Assembly (NCBI GenBank): GCA_027698105.1
Contig: JAQERH010000033.1
Location: 1-33,114 of the forward strand
Length of the DNA: 33,114 nt
From: Lachnospiraceae bacterium AM93-12TA
GTDB lineage: Bacteria > Bacillota > Clostridia > Lachnospirales > Lachnospiraceae
Direction of reading: 5' to 3'
The notes under the pieces are model-generated. The model saw nothing but the letters and a program-made list of their open reading frames with translations. It was not told the origin of the DNA and ran no database searches. Shown here in pieces: positions 1-7,768 of this stretch. How positions within the stretch are numbered: the first letter of the stretch is position 1; each line of letters opens with the position of its first letter. The position numbers and the translations under genes are program-made.

Positions 1-52
1 ACAGCCCCTTATAGGGGCAGAGCAAGCCACCGGCTAAGCCGGTGGTCTTGAC
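1..52 (+). mobile_element. Probable right end of an IS200/IS605-family element (partial)
   Basis: Two adjacent perfect hairpins are visible: GCCCCT/AGGGGC at 4-9/13-18 and CCACCGGC/GCCGGTGG at 27-34/38-45, followed by TTGAC at 48-52. Subterminal imperfect-free hairpins next to a short TTGA-type cleavage motif are typical of IS200/IS605 ends, and this hairpin pair resembles the 3' scaffold of the omega RNA encoded at the TnpB-side end. The transposase and TnpB genes would lie left of the window, so the family call cannot be confirmed here. Everything from 53 on would then be host flank. Confidence 0.55.
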
Positions 53-80
53 TATCAGGAAAATGGGATGTTCAGATATT

Positions 81-120
81 TTTGTTTCAAAAAATAACAA
101 TATTTAGATGTTGAAACAAA
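81..120. promoter_or_regulatory. Inverted repeat, possible sigma-54 enhancer (UAS)
   Basis: TTTGTTTCAA at 81-90 is repeated as its exact reverse complement TTGAAACAAA at 111-120, with a 20-bp AT-rich spacer. It is centred about 160 bp upstream of the predicted start of transcription of the sigma-54 promoter at 234-250, a usual distance for an enhancer-binding protein. The function is inferred from position and symmetry. No enhancer-binding protein gene is in the window. Confidence 0.5.
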
Positions 121-233
121 GTAGTCTGGTGGACTTGGGTGGAATTCTTTTCAAATTGCAGTTTTTTCAGGTTTTACCCCTGCTATAAGTCTTATTTTAA
201 AGCAATATAGGAAATATTTCGATATTTTCAAAA

Positions 234-250
234 TTGGCATGCTATTTGCT
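234..250 (+). promoter_or_regulatory. Sigma-54 (-24/-12) promoter
   Basis: TTGGCATG-CTAT-TTGCT matches the consensus TGGCACG-N4-TTGCW with one change. The GG (236-237) and GC (248-249) dinucleotides are separated by exactly 10 nt, as RNA polymerase-sigma54 requires. Transcription would begin near 260, giving a leader of about 70 nt before the ATG at 331. This also argues against the ATG at 268. Confidence 0.75.
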
Positions 251-330
251 TTATATATTGGCATAACATGATTGGTACGATTCAGACATTACTGTATGAA
301 ACAAATTCAGAGGGAGAAAGGAAGCGTAAG

Positions 331-1974
331 ATGAAAGCAATAGGAAGTAAGATCCCTGATACGATCTACGTAAACGGGAATATCTACACCGTAAATGAAC
401 ATTTTGAACGTGCTTCTGCATTTGCAGTTAAGGGAGATCGGTTTATCGCAGTTGGTTCCGATGAAGCGATCAGGAGCATGGCCGGCAGTCAGACCGAAGT
501 TGTGGATCTGGAGGGGAAAACCGTTCTTCCAGGTATGATAGAGTCTCATATTCATATGGAAAGCATGGGAATGGGACTGCTGGAAATAGATGCGCACGAT
601 CTGACACTGGATGAGATTCTTGCCGAAGTGAAAAAGAAATATGATGATTCCAGTCTTGGCTCCTGGATCCGTGGAGATGGATGGCATGAGAGCAACTGGA
701 ATGCAGCAGGCTTTCCTACCAAAGAGGATCTGGACAGGGTTTCTCCCGATAAGCCAGTGTGTATCAGACGGGCTTGCGGACACGCTTCCTGGGCAAACAG
801 CAGGGCGCTGGAGCTGGCTCATATTACACGCGATACACCCAATCCTGTGGGCGGTGAAATTTTGAGAGATGAAAACGGAGAAGCTACAGGAATGGTGACA
901 GATGCCGCTCAGCAGTTTTTGTTTGACGTCTGGCCGGAATACACTTATGAGGAATGCAAAAAAGCGGATTTGCTGGCTCAGGAGGTTTTCTTTCGAAACG
1001 GCATTACAACGGTTCACGATGCAGGAAGCACGCCTGCAATGATTAAAAGGTGGGAGGATTCCTATGAGGCTGGCGAGCTGAAGGTCAGGATCTGCGGTAT
1101 GTTCCGTGCTCCCGGCAGACCGACCTATGAACAGCTTCTGGCTCAAGCCAGAGAATATTTTAAGACAGGCCTGAAAATCGGAAAATTTGATAACAGGCTG
1201 ACAGTCAGATCATTCAAAATATCATCGGACGGTTCTCTCGGCGCAAGAAGCGCCTGGATGCTTGACGATTATTCAGATAGGCCGGGACATAAGGGAAATG
1301 GAAAGTTTACAGACGAAGAGCTCTATGAGCTTGTTCATCTGGCGGCTGACCATAATTTTCAGGTAGTAATCCACGCTATAGGGGATGCCTGCAATAAGCA
1401 GGCGCTGGACGTTTTTGAAGCAGTTTTCAGCGAGCGCCCTCCCTATGATCATAGATTCAGAATCGAGCATTCTCAGATTCTCCGTTTGGAGGATATTCCA
1501 CGATTTGCGAAGCTGCATGTGATCCCCTCCATGCAGCCGATTGCCATCGGAGTAGATAAAACAGTTGCGGTGAGCAGGGTCGGAGAGGAACGGATCAAGG
1601 GGGCATATGCCTGGAGGGCCTTAATTGATGCAGGTTCAGATGTTCTTCCTATCAGCTCAGATGCTCCGATTGATCCGATCTATCCTCTGCTCAATATGTG
1701 CGTTGCTGTTACCAGAAAGGATCGCAACGGAGAGCCGGAGGGTGGCTGGTATAAGGAAATGGCTATGACCAGGGCAGAGGCATTAAAAGGCATTACGATT
1801 AACGGTGCTAAGGCTTCCTTTGAGGAAAACCTGAAGGGAAGTATTGAGACAGGCAAGCTGGCCGATTTTGTTGTGATTGATCAGGATGTTATGACGTGTT
1901 CGGCAGATGATATTAAAAATACTACAGTTTTAAGAACAGTAGTAGGCGGTGAAACGGTATATCAGGCAAAGTAA
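331..1974 (+). CDS. Amidohydrolase, YtcJ-like (amidohydrolase_3 family)
   Basis: This 547-residue protein is a metal-dependent amide or C-N hydrolase of the YtcJ group, predicted cytoplasmic. After an N-terminal beta-sandwich portion comes the metal-binding HIH motif in PGMIESHIHM (about residues 68-76). Further conserved blocks follow: KISSDGSLGARSAWM, VVIHAIGDACNKQALD, IEHSQILR and the late metal ligand in ISSDAPIDPIYPL. The ATG at 331 is chosen because AGGGAGAAAGGA precedes it; an in-frame ATG at 268 has no ribosome binding site and lies almost at the predicted transcription start. The AbgT-type transporter gene follows 39 bp later, so the pair probably imports and hydrolyses an aminoacyl or aminobenzoyl amide. 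The family covers many substrates and the true one cannot be read from sequence. Confidence 0.9.
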   Translation: MKAIGSKIPDTIYVNGNIYTVNEHFERASAFAVKGDRFIAVGSDEAIRSMAGSQTEVVDLEGKTVLPGMIESHIHMESMGMGLLEIDAHDLTLDEILAEVKKKYDDSSLGSWIRGDGWHESNWNAAGFPTKEDLDRVSPDKPVCIRRACGHASWANSRALELAHITRDTPNPVGGEILRDENGEATGMVTDAAQQFLFDVWPEYTYEECKKADLLAQEVFFRNGITTVHDAGSTPAMIKRWEDSYEAGELKVRICGMFRAPGRPTYEQLLAQAREYFKTGLKIGKFDNRLTVRSFKISSDGSLGARSAWMLDDYSDRPGHKGNGKFTDEELYELVHLAADHNFQVVIHAIGDACNKQALDVFEAVFSERPPYDHRFRIEHSQILRLEDIPRFAKLHVIPSMQPIAIGVDKTVAVSRVGEERIKGAYAWRALIDAGSDVLPISSDAPIDPIYPLLNMCVAVTRKDRNGEPEGGWYKEMAMTRAEALKGITINGAKASFEENLKGSIETGKLADFVVIDQDVMTCSADDIKNTTVLRTVVGGETVYQAK

Positions 1975-2013
1975 AGCCGGTTTTTCTCTGACTGCAGAGA
2001 GAAGGAGTTTATT

Positions 2014-3597
2014 ATGGATAATGCGATACAAAAAGTGAAAAAAGAAAAGCAGAGTCTCTTTTATAAATTTATAAACGGAATTGAGGTGGTAGGAAACAGG
2101 CTGCCCCATCCATTTTACTTATTCTGCTTATTAATTATTCTTGCTTTTGTGCTTTCTATTATTTTTTCAGGAGCGAGCACAACCATAGAGCAGGCGGCGC
2201 GGGATGGCGGCCTGCCTCATATTGAAACAGTCACCATTCAAAGTCTTTGGAACCGGGAAACCATAGGATATCTGCTGGAGCAGATGCCTTCTATCTATTA
2301 CAATTTCTCGCCCATGATGCTGATTGGAACGCTGATTCTTTCTCTGGGACTGGCGGAACGAGTGGGATTTTTCAATGCTCTGATTAAAAAGACATTGGGC
2401 AAAGCCAGCCCGACGCTTGTCTTTGCCATCCTTTCGTTTATTGCGATTAACGCCAATATCGCATCGAACGGCGGTTATCTGGCTATGGCGGCAATTTCTG
2501 CATCTGTATTCGCTGCAATGGGATATAATCCATGGCTTGGTATTCTGCTGTCCTATGCGGCAGGAAATGCCGGGTACACGGCGTGCGTGGCCATTGGCGA
2601 TCTGGATATTATCCTGGCAGGAGTCAACAAATCGGTCTGTGAAGCAGTTGGAATTGATACCTCTACGGTTCACGTTCTTTCTAACTACTATTTTATGTTT
2701 GCAGCAGTATTTGTACTGACTGTGGCGTTTACATTCACTACTGTTAAGTTCGTCAGGCCTTATCTGGGAGAGCCAAAGGATCTGTCCCTGATCGGTATGG
2801 AAGAAAATAAGGCTGAGCTGTCTCCGGTGGAAGAGAAGGCTTTGAAAAAGGCCGGTCTTGCTGCCCTGCTGTTTGTGGTGCTTTTAATTGCCGCCTGTAT
2901 CCCTAAGGGATCTTATCTGCGGGCTGCAGACGGAACGCTGATTCCTAAGTCTCCTCTGCTCAGCGGCATTGTAACTATCCTGTTTTTCTTCTTCTTGCTC
3001 GTCGGCGTCGTTTACGGACGTGCGTCAGGTGCTATTAAGAGCTGGAAGGAACTTCCGGGAATGCTGGTAAAAAGTCTTGATCTTTTAGTGAATTTCATGG
3101 TTATTGCCCTTCCGGCATCTGTGTTCCTGTATCTGTTCAAGGCATCCAACATCCCTACCTATCTGGGCGCTGTAGGAGGAAAGTGGCTTGAGTCTTCTGG
3201 GCTTGGCGGATTTGGACTTTTCGTAATTATTGTTATGCTTTCTACATTCCTGAATCTGTTTATGACCTCTGGCTCTACAAAATGGATTATGCTGGCTCCT
3301 GTTTTGATTCCGATGCTCCACAAGGTTGGATTCAGTCCATCCTGGGCTACGGTTGCCTACCGTATTGGAGATTCTGCAACGAATGCGATTGCTCCGATCT
3401 CCGCGGATGTTGCCCTTATTGTTGCGCTGCTGATTAAATACAACACAGACAAAGATAAGACGCCTGGTATGGGAACTGTATTTGCCGGATGTATGCCATA
3501 TGCAATTACTGCGCTGATTGCCAATCTTGCTCTGGCGTTTATCTGGTGGATCTTTAAGCTGCCTCTTGGCCCTGGCGTTCCTATTCTGGCCGGCTAA
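2014..3597 (+). CDS. AbgT-family transporter
   Basis: This 527-residue polytopic inner-membrane protein belongs to the AbgT family (p-aminobenzoyl-glutamate transporter and relatives). The N-terminal signature IEVVGNRLPHPFYLF (about residues 23-37) leads into the first membrane helix. The two characteristic re-entrant/C-terminal blocks are MTSGSTKWIMLAPVLIPML (from residue 417) and YRIGDSATNAIAP (from 449). About a dozen hydrophobic segments are apparent. AGAGAAGGAG precedes the ATG. It is probably co-transcribed with the amidohydrolase from the sigma-54 promoter and followed by a terminator at 3616-3656. Characterised members import p-aminobenzoyl-glutamate or export sulfonamides; pairing with a hydrolase suggests an uptake role, but that is inference. 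Confidence 0.9.
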   Translation: MDNAIQKVKKEKQSLFYKFINGIEVVGNRLPHPFYLFCLLIILAFVLSIIFSGASTTIEQAARDGGLPHIETVTIQSLWNRETIGYLLEQMPSIYYNFSPMMLIGTLILSLGLAERVGFFNALIKKTLGKASPTLVFAILSFIAINANIASNGGYLAMAAISASVFAAMGYNPWLGILLSYAAGNAGYTACVAIGDLDIILAGVNKSVCEAVGIDTSTVHVLSNYYFMFAAVFVLTVAFTFTTVKFVRPYLGEPKDLSLIGMEENKAELSPVEEKALKKAGLAALLFVVLLIAACIPKGSYLRAADGTLIPKSPLLSGIVTILFFFFLLVGVVYGRASGAIKSWKELPGMLVKSLDLLVNFMVIALPASVFLYLFKASNIPTYLGAVGGKWLESSGLGGFGLFVIIVMLSTFLNLFMTSGSTKWIMLAPVLIPMLHKVGFSPSWATVAYRIGDSATNAIAPISADVALIVALLIKYNTDKDKTPGMGTVFAGCMPYAITALIANLALAFIWWIFKLPLGPGVPILAG

Positions 3598-3615
3598 CAG
3601 CCAGTGAATCTTCAG

Positions 3616-3656
3616 TACCACTTGCATTGGCCGTGGCTGATGCAGGTGGTATTTTT
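3616..3656 (+). terminator. Intrinsic terminator after the AbgT gene
   Basis: TACCACTTGCAT (3616-3627) pairs with ATGCAGGTGGTA (3640-3651), 12 pairs with one G-T wobble, and is followed directly by TTTTT. The next gene starts only 37 bp later and shows no clear promoter of its own, so read-through is likely partial rather than absent. Confidence 0.85.
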
Positions 3657-3693
3657 ACTGTTAATTGGGTTTAAATAAAAAGGAAGTATCCGT

Positions 3694-4641
3694 ATGGAAA
3701 GTTTACTTTTTAGCTTTAATATTATTGCCCCGGTTTTTCTAATGGGCATGATAGGATATTATTTGAGACAAAAAGAGATGATTACTGGCTCCTTCGTGAC
3801 CCAGGCAATGGGACTGTGCTTTGATCTTCTGCTTCCGTGTATGCTGTTTCGATCAGTTTATACAGCAGATCTTTCGAATGTCGGCGATATGAGACTGTTC
3901 TGGTACTGTTTTTTAGGGAATCTTTTTGTTGTCGTTGCCGCTGCAGTTATCGTTCCGTTCTTCATTAAGGAGAAAAAAAAGATCGGTACCGTGGTACAGG
4001 CCATTTTCAGAAGCAATGTAATGCTGGTCGGTCTTTCGATTCTGCAGAGTACCTATGGAAAGGAGGGAGCTGACTGTGCGGCGTTTCTGATAGCGCCTGT
4101 GATCTCTATGTTCACCATTGCATCGGTGATTGTGTTTGCAGTTTTTGATGAGACAAATGGAGTGAAGCTTTCGTTTGAGACAGTTTTCGTTAAAATTATT
4201 AAAAACCACTATATTATTGCTTTGAGCCTGGGGCTTATCTGTCTGGGGCTTGGGATCAGACTTCCGGTTTTTGCAGAGAAGACGGTGAACTATCTCGCAG
4301 ATATTGCGACACCCTTTTCCCTTTTGATGCTGGGCGGGCAGTTTTCCTTTGCCAATGCGCAGAATAATCTCAGATGCTCTCTTATTACAAGCTTTATCAG
4401 GCTGGTTATAGTTCCCGGTATTTTTGTGGCAGGAGGAATTATACTCGGATATTCCGGGCCTCCTCTTTTGACTATACTTGTCTTATTTGGAAGCTCCTGC
4501 GCTGCTTCCTGTGCGGCTATGGCTCTGCGCTCAGGAGGAGATCATCAGCTGGCAGGCGAGATTACATTTATTTCCACGTTCTTTTCCGTTTTTACACTGT
4601 TCGGATTTATAGCAGTTTTAAGATCAGCAGGTCTGCTGTAG
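3694..4641 (+). CDS. AEC-family permease (auxin efflux carrier-like)
   Basis: This 315-residue integral membrane protein has about ten hydrophobic segments arranged as two repeats, the layout of the AEC/BART superfamily (malonate, malate and related anion carriers in bacteria). The N-terminus FNIIAPVFLMGMIGYYLRQ and the block FSLLMLGGQFSF before the second half fit the family. AAAAAGGAAG precedes the ATG. It lies 37 bp past the terminator of the AbgT gene, so it may be expressed by read-through as a second, possibly product-exporting, carrier of the same catabolic unit. The substrate is unknown. Confidence 0.85.
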   Translation: MESLLFSFNIIAPVFLMGMIGYYLRQKEMITGSFVTQAMGLCFDLLLPCMLFRSVYTADLSNVGDMRLFWYCFLGNLFVVVAAAVIVPFFIKEKKKIGTVVQAIFRSNVMLVGLSILQSTYGKEGADCAAFLIAPVISMFTIASVIVFAVFDETNGVKLSFETVFVKIIKNHYIIALSLGLICLGLGIRLPVFAEKTVNYLADIATPFSLLMLGGQFSFANAQNNLRCSLITSFIRLVIVPGIFVAGGIILGYSGPPLLTILVLFGSSCAASCAAMALRSGGDHQLAGEITFISTFFSVFTLFGFIAVLRSAGLL

Positions 4642-4663
4642 CCGGTATCCTTTTATATTTTCA

Positions 4664-4692
4664 TGGACTTTGCAGAACCTCTATACTACAAT
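4664..4692 (+). promoter_or_regulatory. Sigma-A type promoter for the alcohol dehydrogenase gene
   Basis: TGGACT (4664-4669) and TACAAT (4687-4692) are separated by 17 bp. Transcription from about 4699 would give a short leader to the downstream gene. This suggests the dehydrogenase is a separate unit from the transporter genes. Confidence 0.5.
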
Positions 4693-4750
4693 AAAGATAG
4701 TTTTACAGAAGATTGATTAAAAAGGGGAGAAGGAAATGCAGGAGGAAACC

Positions 4751-5788
4751 ATGAATGCATTAGTATTTCAGAAAATCGGAAAACTGGGACTGGAGAAACG
4801 CCCGGTTCCTGTGCTCAAGGAGCCGACAGATGCCATTGTCCGGGTGACGCGGTCTACCATCTGTACCAGCGATCTGCATATCAGAAACGGGGCCGTTCCA
4901 AGAGCCAGAGAAGGGGTGATTCTGGGCCATGAATTTGCAGGAGAGATTGTGGAGACAGGAGTTCAGGTTAAAACCTTAAAGCCAGGGGACAGAGTTGCTG
5001 CAAACTGCGAGACCATCTGCGGAGAGTGCTGGTACTGCCGCAAAGGCTTTGTCAATAACTGTGAGCAGGGCGGATGGATGTTAGGCTGTACCATAGACGG
5101 CTGTCAGGCAGAGTATGTGCGAGTACCTTTGGCGGATACCAGCCTTTACAGGATTCCAGAGGGACTGACAGAGGAGCAGGCTCTCTTTACAGGTGATATT
5201 TTATCCAGCGGCTATTGGGGAGCCAAGCTGTGCGAGATAAAGCCAGGGGACACGGTAGCTGTCATCGGAGCAGGTCCGGTGGGCATGTGCGCGGCTCAGT
5301 CAGCGGCCTACCTGGGAGCCGGACAGGTAATTCTTATTGATCCCAATGAAGAACGGCTGAAAACAGCCAGGGAAAACCATCTGGCGGACGAATATCTGAC
5401 TGTGACGGGAAAAGAGGCTGCTGAGGCCGTAAAACGCCTGACAGAGGGGAGAGGAGCCGACTCTGTGATAGAAGCTGCGGGAACAAAGGATTCCTTTACT
5501 TTGGCCTGGGAGGCGGCCCGTCCCAATGCAGTGGTGGCCCTGGTGGCTATGTACGAGGAAGATCCGGTGCTGCCCCTGACAAGGATGTATGGGAAAAACC
5601 TGATTTTCAAGACAGGAGGCGTGGATGCGAAAGACTGCAGCGAGCTTTTGGAACTGTTAAAGGAAGGAAAGCTTACCACTGATTTTCTGATTACTCACAG
5701 AGGACCGCTGTCGAAGATCTTAGAGGGATATGATACCTTTGAATACAAGAAAGACGGCTGTATTAAGTGGGTAGTAACAGGGGAATAG
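4751..5788 (+). CDS. Zinc-dependent medium-chain alcohol dehydrogenase
   Basis: This 345-residue NAD(P)-dependent dehydrogenase is probably active on a secondary alcohol or polyol. Catalytic zinc ligands appear as Cys38 in ICTSDLH and His60-Glu61 in LGHEFAG. The structural zinc site is Cys90, Cys93, Cys96 and Cys104. The Rossmann nucleotide loop is VIGAGPVGM, and Asp in LIDPNEERL at the end of the second strand favours NAD over NADP. The ATG at 4751 has a perfect CAGGAGG upstream and gives a normal family N-terminus (MNALVFQK). An in-frame ATG at 4736 with its own GGAGAAGG is possible and would add five residues. The gene ends at a bidirectional hairpin shared with the convergent yhaN-like gene. 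Confidence 0.9.
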   Translation: MNALVFQKIGKLGLEKRPVPVLKEPTDAIVRVTRSTICTSDLHIRNGAVPRAREGVILGHEFAGEIVETGVQVKTLKPGDRVAANCETICGECWYCRKGFVNNCEQGGWMLGCTIDGCQAEYVRVPLADTSLYRIPEGLTEEQALFTGDILSSGYWGAKLCEIKPGDTVAVIGAGPVGMCAAQSAAYLGAGQVILIDPNEERLKTARENHLADEYLTVTGKEAAEAVKRLTEGRGADSVIEAAGTKDSFTLAWEAARPNAVVALVAMYEEDPVLPLTRMYGKNLIFKTGGVDAKDCSELLELLKEGKLTTDFLITHRGPLSKILEGYDTFEYKKDGCIKWVVTGE

Positions 5789-5832
5789 ATGCGTTAATAG
5801 AAAAAGAGGAATCAGGGATATCTGAAACAGGC

Positions 5833-5882
5833 AGGAGCCGCTGTGAAACAGATACGTTATTATCTGTTTCACAGCGGCTCCT
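5833..5882. terminator. Bidirectional hairpin between convergent genes
   Basis: A perfect 22-bp stem (5833-5854 with 5861-5882, loop CGTTAT) lies between the stop of the dehydrogenase gene and the stop of the minus-strand ATPase gene. Neither side has a long T-run, so termination strength is uncertain, but the position and perfect pairing fit a shared transcription barrier. Confidence 0.7.
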
Positions 5883-5890
5883 TCTGTCCC

Positions 5891-7765
5891 CTAAATTTTC
5901 ACCACATGGTGCTTAATTTCTTCCTCTTTCAGGATATCCAGTTCCCTTCTGTGGCAGGTGAAGATGATAATCTGTCCTTTGTATGCCTCGGACAGCCAGC
6001 GCAGAGCCTGCCGCAGCCGGTCATCGTCATAGAGCACGAAGCTGTCATCGAAGATAAGAGGCATAGAATCGGTTCCATTTTGAATAAACCGTGCTGCCGC
6101 CAGGCGGAGAGCCAGATAAATCTGATCTGCCGTACCGCTGCTGACCTGCTCCAGAGGAATCAGTTTTCTTCTGGTATTTAAGAACGCTCCCAGATTTTCG
6201 TCAATGCTCATACTGGTGTAGAGACCTCCGGTAATGCCGCTTATCAGCTCAGAGGCTGTTTTATTCAGATAGAGGCCGAAGGAATCACGGATGGACATGG
6301 AAAGCTCCTTCATGGTTTCCTGAGCCAGCTCAATGGCTGCGATTTCCTCCCGTATCCGGTCGTTTTCTGCGATAATCTGCCGCAGCGCGGAGGCCTGATC
6401 TTTAAGCTCTGCCAGATGTTCCAGCTTCTTTTCCAGCTCCCACTGAATCCGCTGCTGCTGTTCGATGATTTCGGAGCATTGATTCTGACGTCCCTGCAGC
6501 TGTTCTACATCGTCCATCTGCCGCCGTACAGTTTCTTCGGATCGAACAATCATGGAGCAGAGGTCTATAAAGTCGTCCATTCTGCCTTTCAAAGCCTCCA
6601 TGGCCTGCTCGGAGATAGTGCCGTCTCCCAGGTGGCGTCTGAAAATCTCGGACAGGTTAGAAGCGCACAGGGCGGCAGTTTTTTTCTCCTGACGCAGCTT
6701 TAAGCGGAACAGGGCGGCTGCGAAGAAGGATACAGCCGACGCTCCGGCGGCTGCAGCTCCGGAGAGAAGGGCATCAATGGTTTTTGGCATCCAGGGCAGG
6801 AAGGAATTGTCGGGTATCAGTCCCCAGCAGAAGAAATAACCGGCTCCCAGAAGCAGCAGAAGTCCCAGAAGGCCGAAGAAGACAGAAAGTCCTCGGCGTG
6901 ATTTCTTTGAGGCTGCCTGTCCTGCTTCCAGGTACTGGCGGTAAATATCCTCCGCGTGATTTAAGTAAGCAGAGACAGACTGGGCGTCTGTAAATTCGAA
7001 CTCTGCCAGCGCCTGACGGCCCTTTTCAATCCGGGACAGCAGCTCCTCTCGCTCCTCCTGCTTCTTTTCGATGGCAGATTTCAAATCCGTCCGTTCCTTT
7101 GCATAGGAGCGCAGCTGATTTTCATATTCAGGCGAGGAAATTTCCCGCTCTAAATTTTTAATTTCTCCCAGAAGAGAGGTGTAGGTTTTGGCTGCCTCCG
7201 GAGTCAGCTGGTTTTCAAACTGCCGCTTCTGGTTTTTCAGATAGGCAGTGGCCTTTGTAATGTTTAAAGCCATATTTCCAGAGGTGTTCATATTGGCAAT
7301 GTAGTTTTTCAGCTCAGAGATCATGCCGCCCTCAGTGGCGCTTTTCAGCTGTCCGATGCTGATGGTATTGTTGTAGGCAGTTTCGCTGAGTCCGCAGAGG
7401 ATCTCATCTAACAGAGCCTTGGCAGGCTCTGCTTCCCGGCCTGTAGTTTCATTGACAATGATAAACTCCTTCTTATTTTTCTGGAAACTCCGCTCGAACC
7501 GGTAAATAGTGCCGCCGGATTCCAGACGCAGCTGTCCCTCATAGGTGGAGCTGTTTTCCCAGGGCTCATATTTGCTGTAAAGATCGTTTTTTGCCGCCCG
7601 CCCCCTCTGCCGCTCAATGCCGAACAGCATACCGCGGATAAAGGTGTGAATGGTGGACTTCCCGGCTTCGTTTTTTCCGTAAACCAGATTTAGCCCGTCT
7701 TCAAAGGAGACAAAAGTGTCGTGGAATTTTCCAAAGCCTTTAATATAAAGATCCAGAAAACGCAT
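5891..7765 (-). CDS. yhaN: SbcC/Rad50-like AAA ATPase, YhaN type
   Basis: This 624-residue ABC-type DNA-repair ATPase resembles Bacillus YhaN. The Walker A motif GKNEAGKST spans residues 30-38 and the Walker B region IFDDSFVLYDDDR lies near the C-terminus, with a charged coiled-coil stretch of roughly 180-260. Between them are two strongly hydrophobic segments (around 305-330 and 340-370) that look membrane-spanning. These are not found in classical SbcC but occur in YhaN-like proteins. The ATG is preceded by AAAGGAG, which overlaps the end of the upstream nuclease gene (3-bp gap), so the two are translationally linked. It is inferred to form a complex with the YhaO-like phosphoesterase to process DNA ends. 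Confidence 0.85.
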   Translation of the reverse strand: MRFLDLYIKGFGKFHDTFVSFEDGLNLVYGKNEAGKSTIHTFIRGMLFGIERQRGRAAKNDLYSKYEPWENSSTYEGQLRLESGGTIYRFERSFQKNKKEFIIVNETTGREAEPAKALLDEILCGLSETAYNNTISIGQLKSATEGGMISELKNYIANMNTSGNMALNITKATAYLKNQKRQFENQLTPEAAKTYTSLLGEIKNLEREISSPEYENQLRSYAKERTDLKSAIEKKQEEREELLSRIEKGRQALAEFEFTDAQSVSAYLNHAEDIYRQYLEAGQAASKKSRRGLSVFFGLLGLLLLLGAGYFFCWGLIPDNSFLPWMPKTIDALLSGAAAAGASAVSFFAAALFRLKLRQEKKTAALCASNLSEIFRRHLGDGTISEQAMEALKGRMDDFIDLCSMIVRSEETVRRQMDDVEQLQGRQNQCSEIIEQQQRIQWELEKKLEHLAELKDQASALRQIIAENDRIREEIAAIELAQETMKELSMSIRDSFGLYLNKTASELISGITGGLYTSMSIDENLGAFLNTRRKLIPLEQVSSGTADQIYLALRLAAARFIQNGTDSMPLIFDDSFVLYDDDRLRQALRWLSEAYKGQIIIFTCHRRELDILKEEEIKHHVVKI

Positions 7766-7768
7766 GGT

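Noticed and set aside
307..1146. Long minus-strand open frame opposite the amidohydrolase gene
   Set aside because: It is fully antisense to a well-supported gene, has no ribosome binding site and resembles no protein family.
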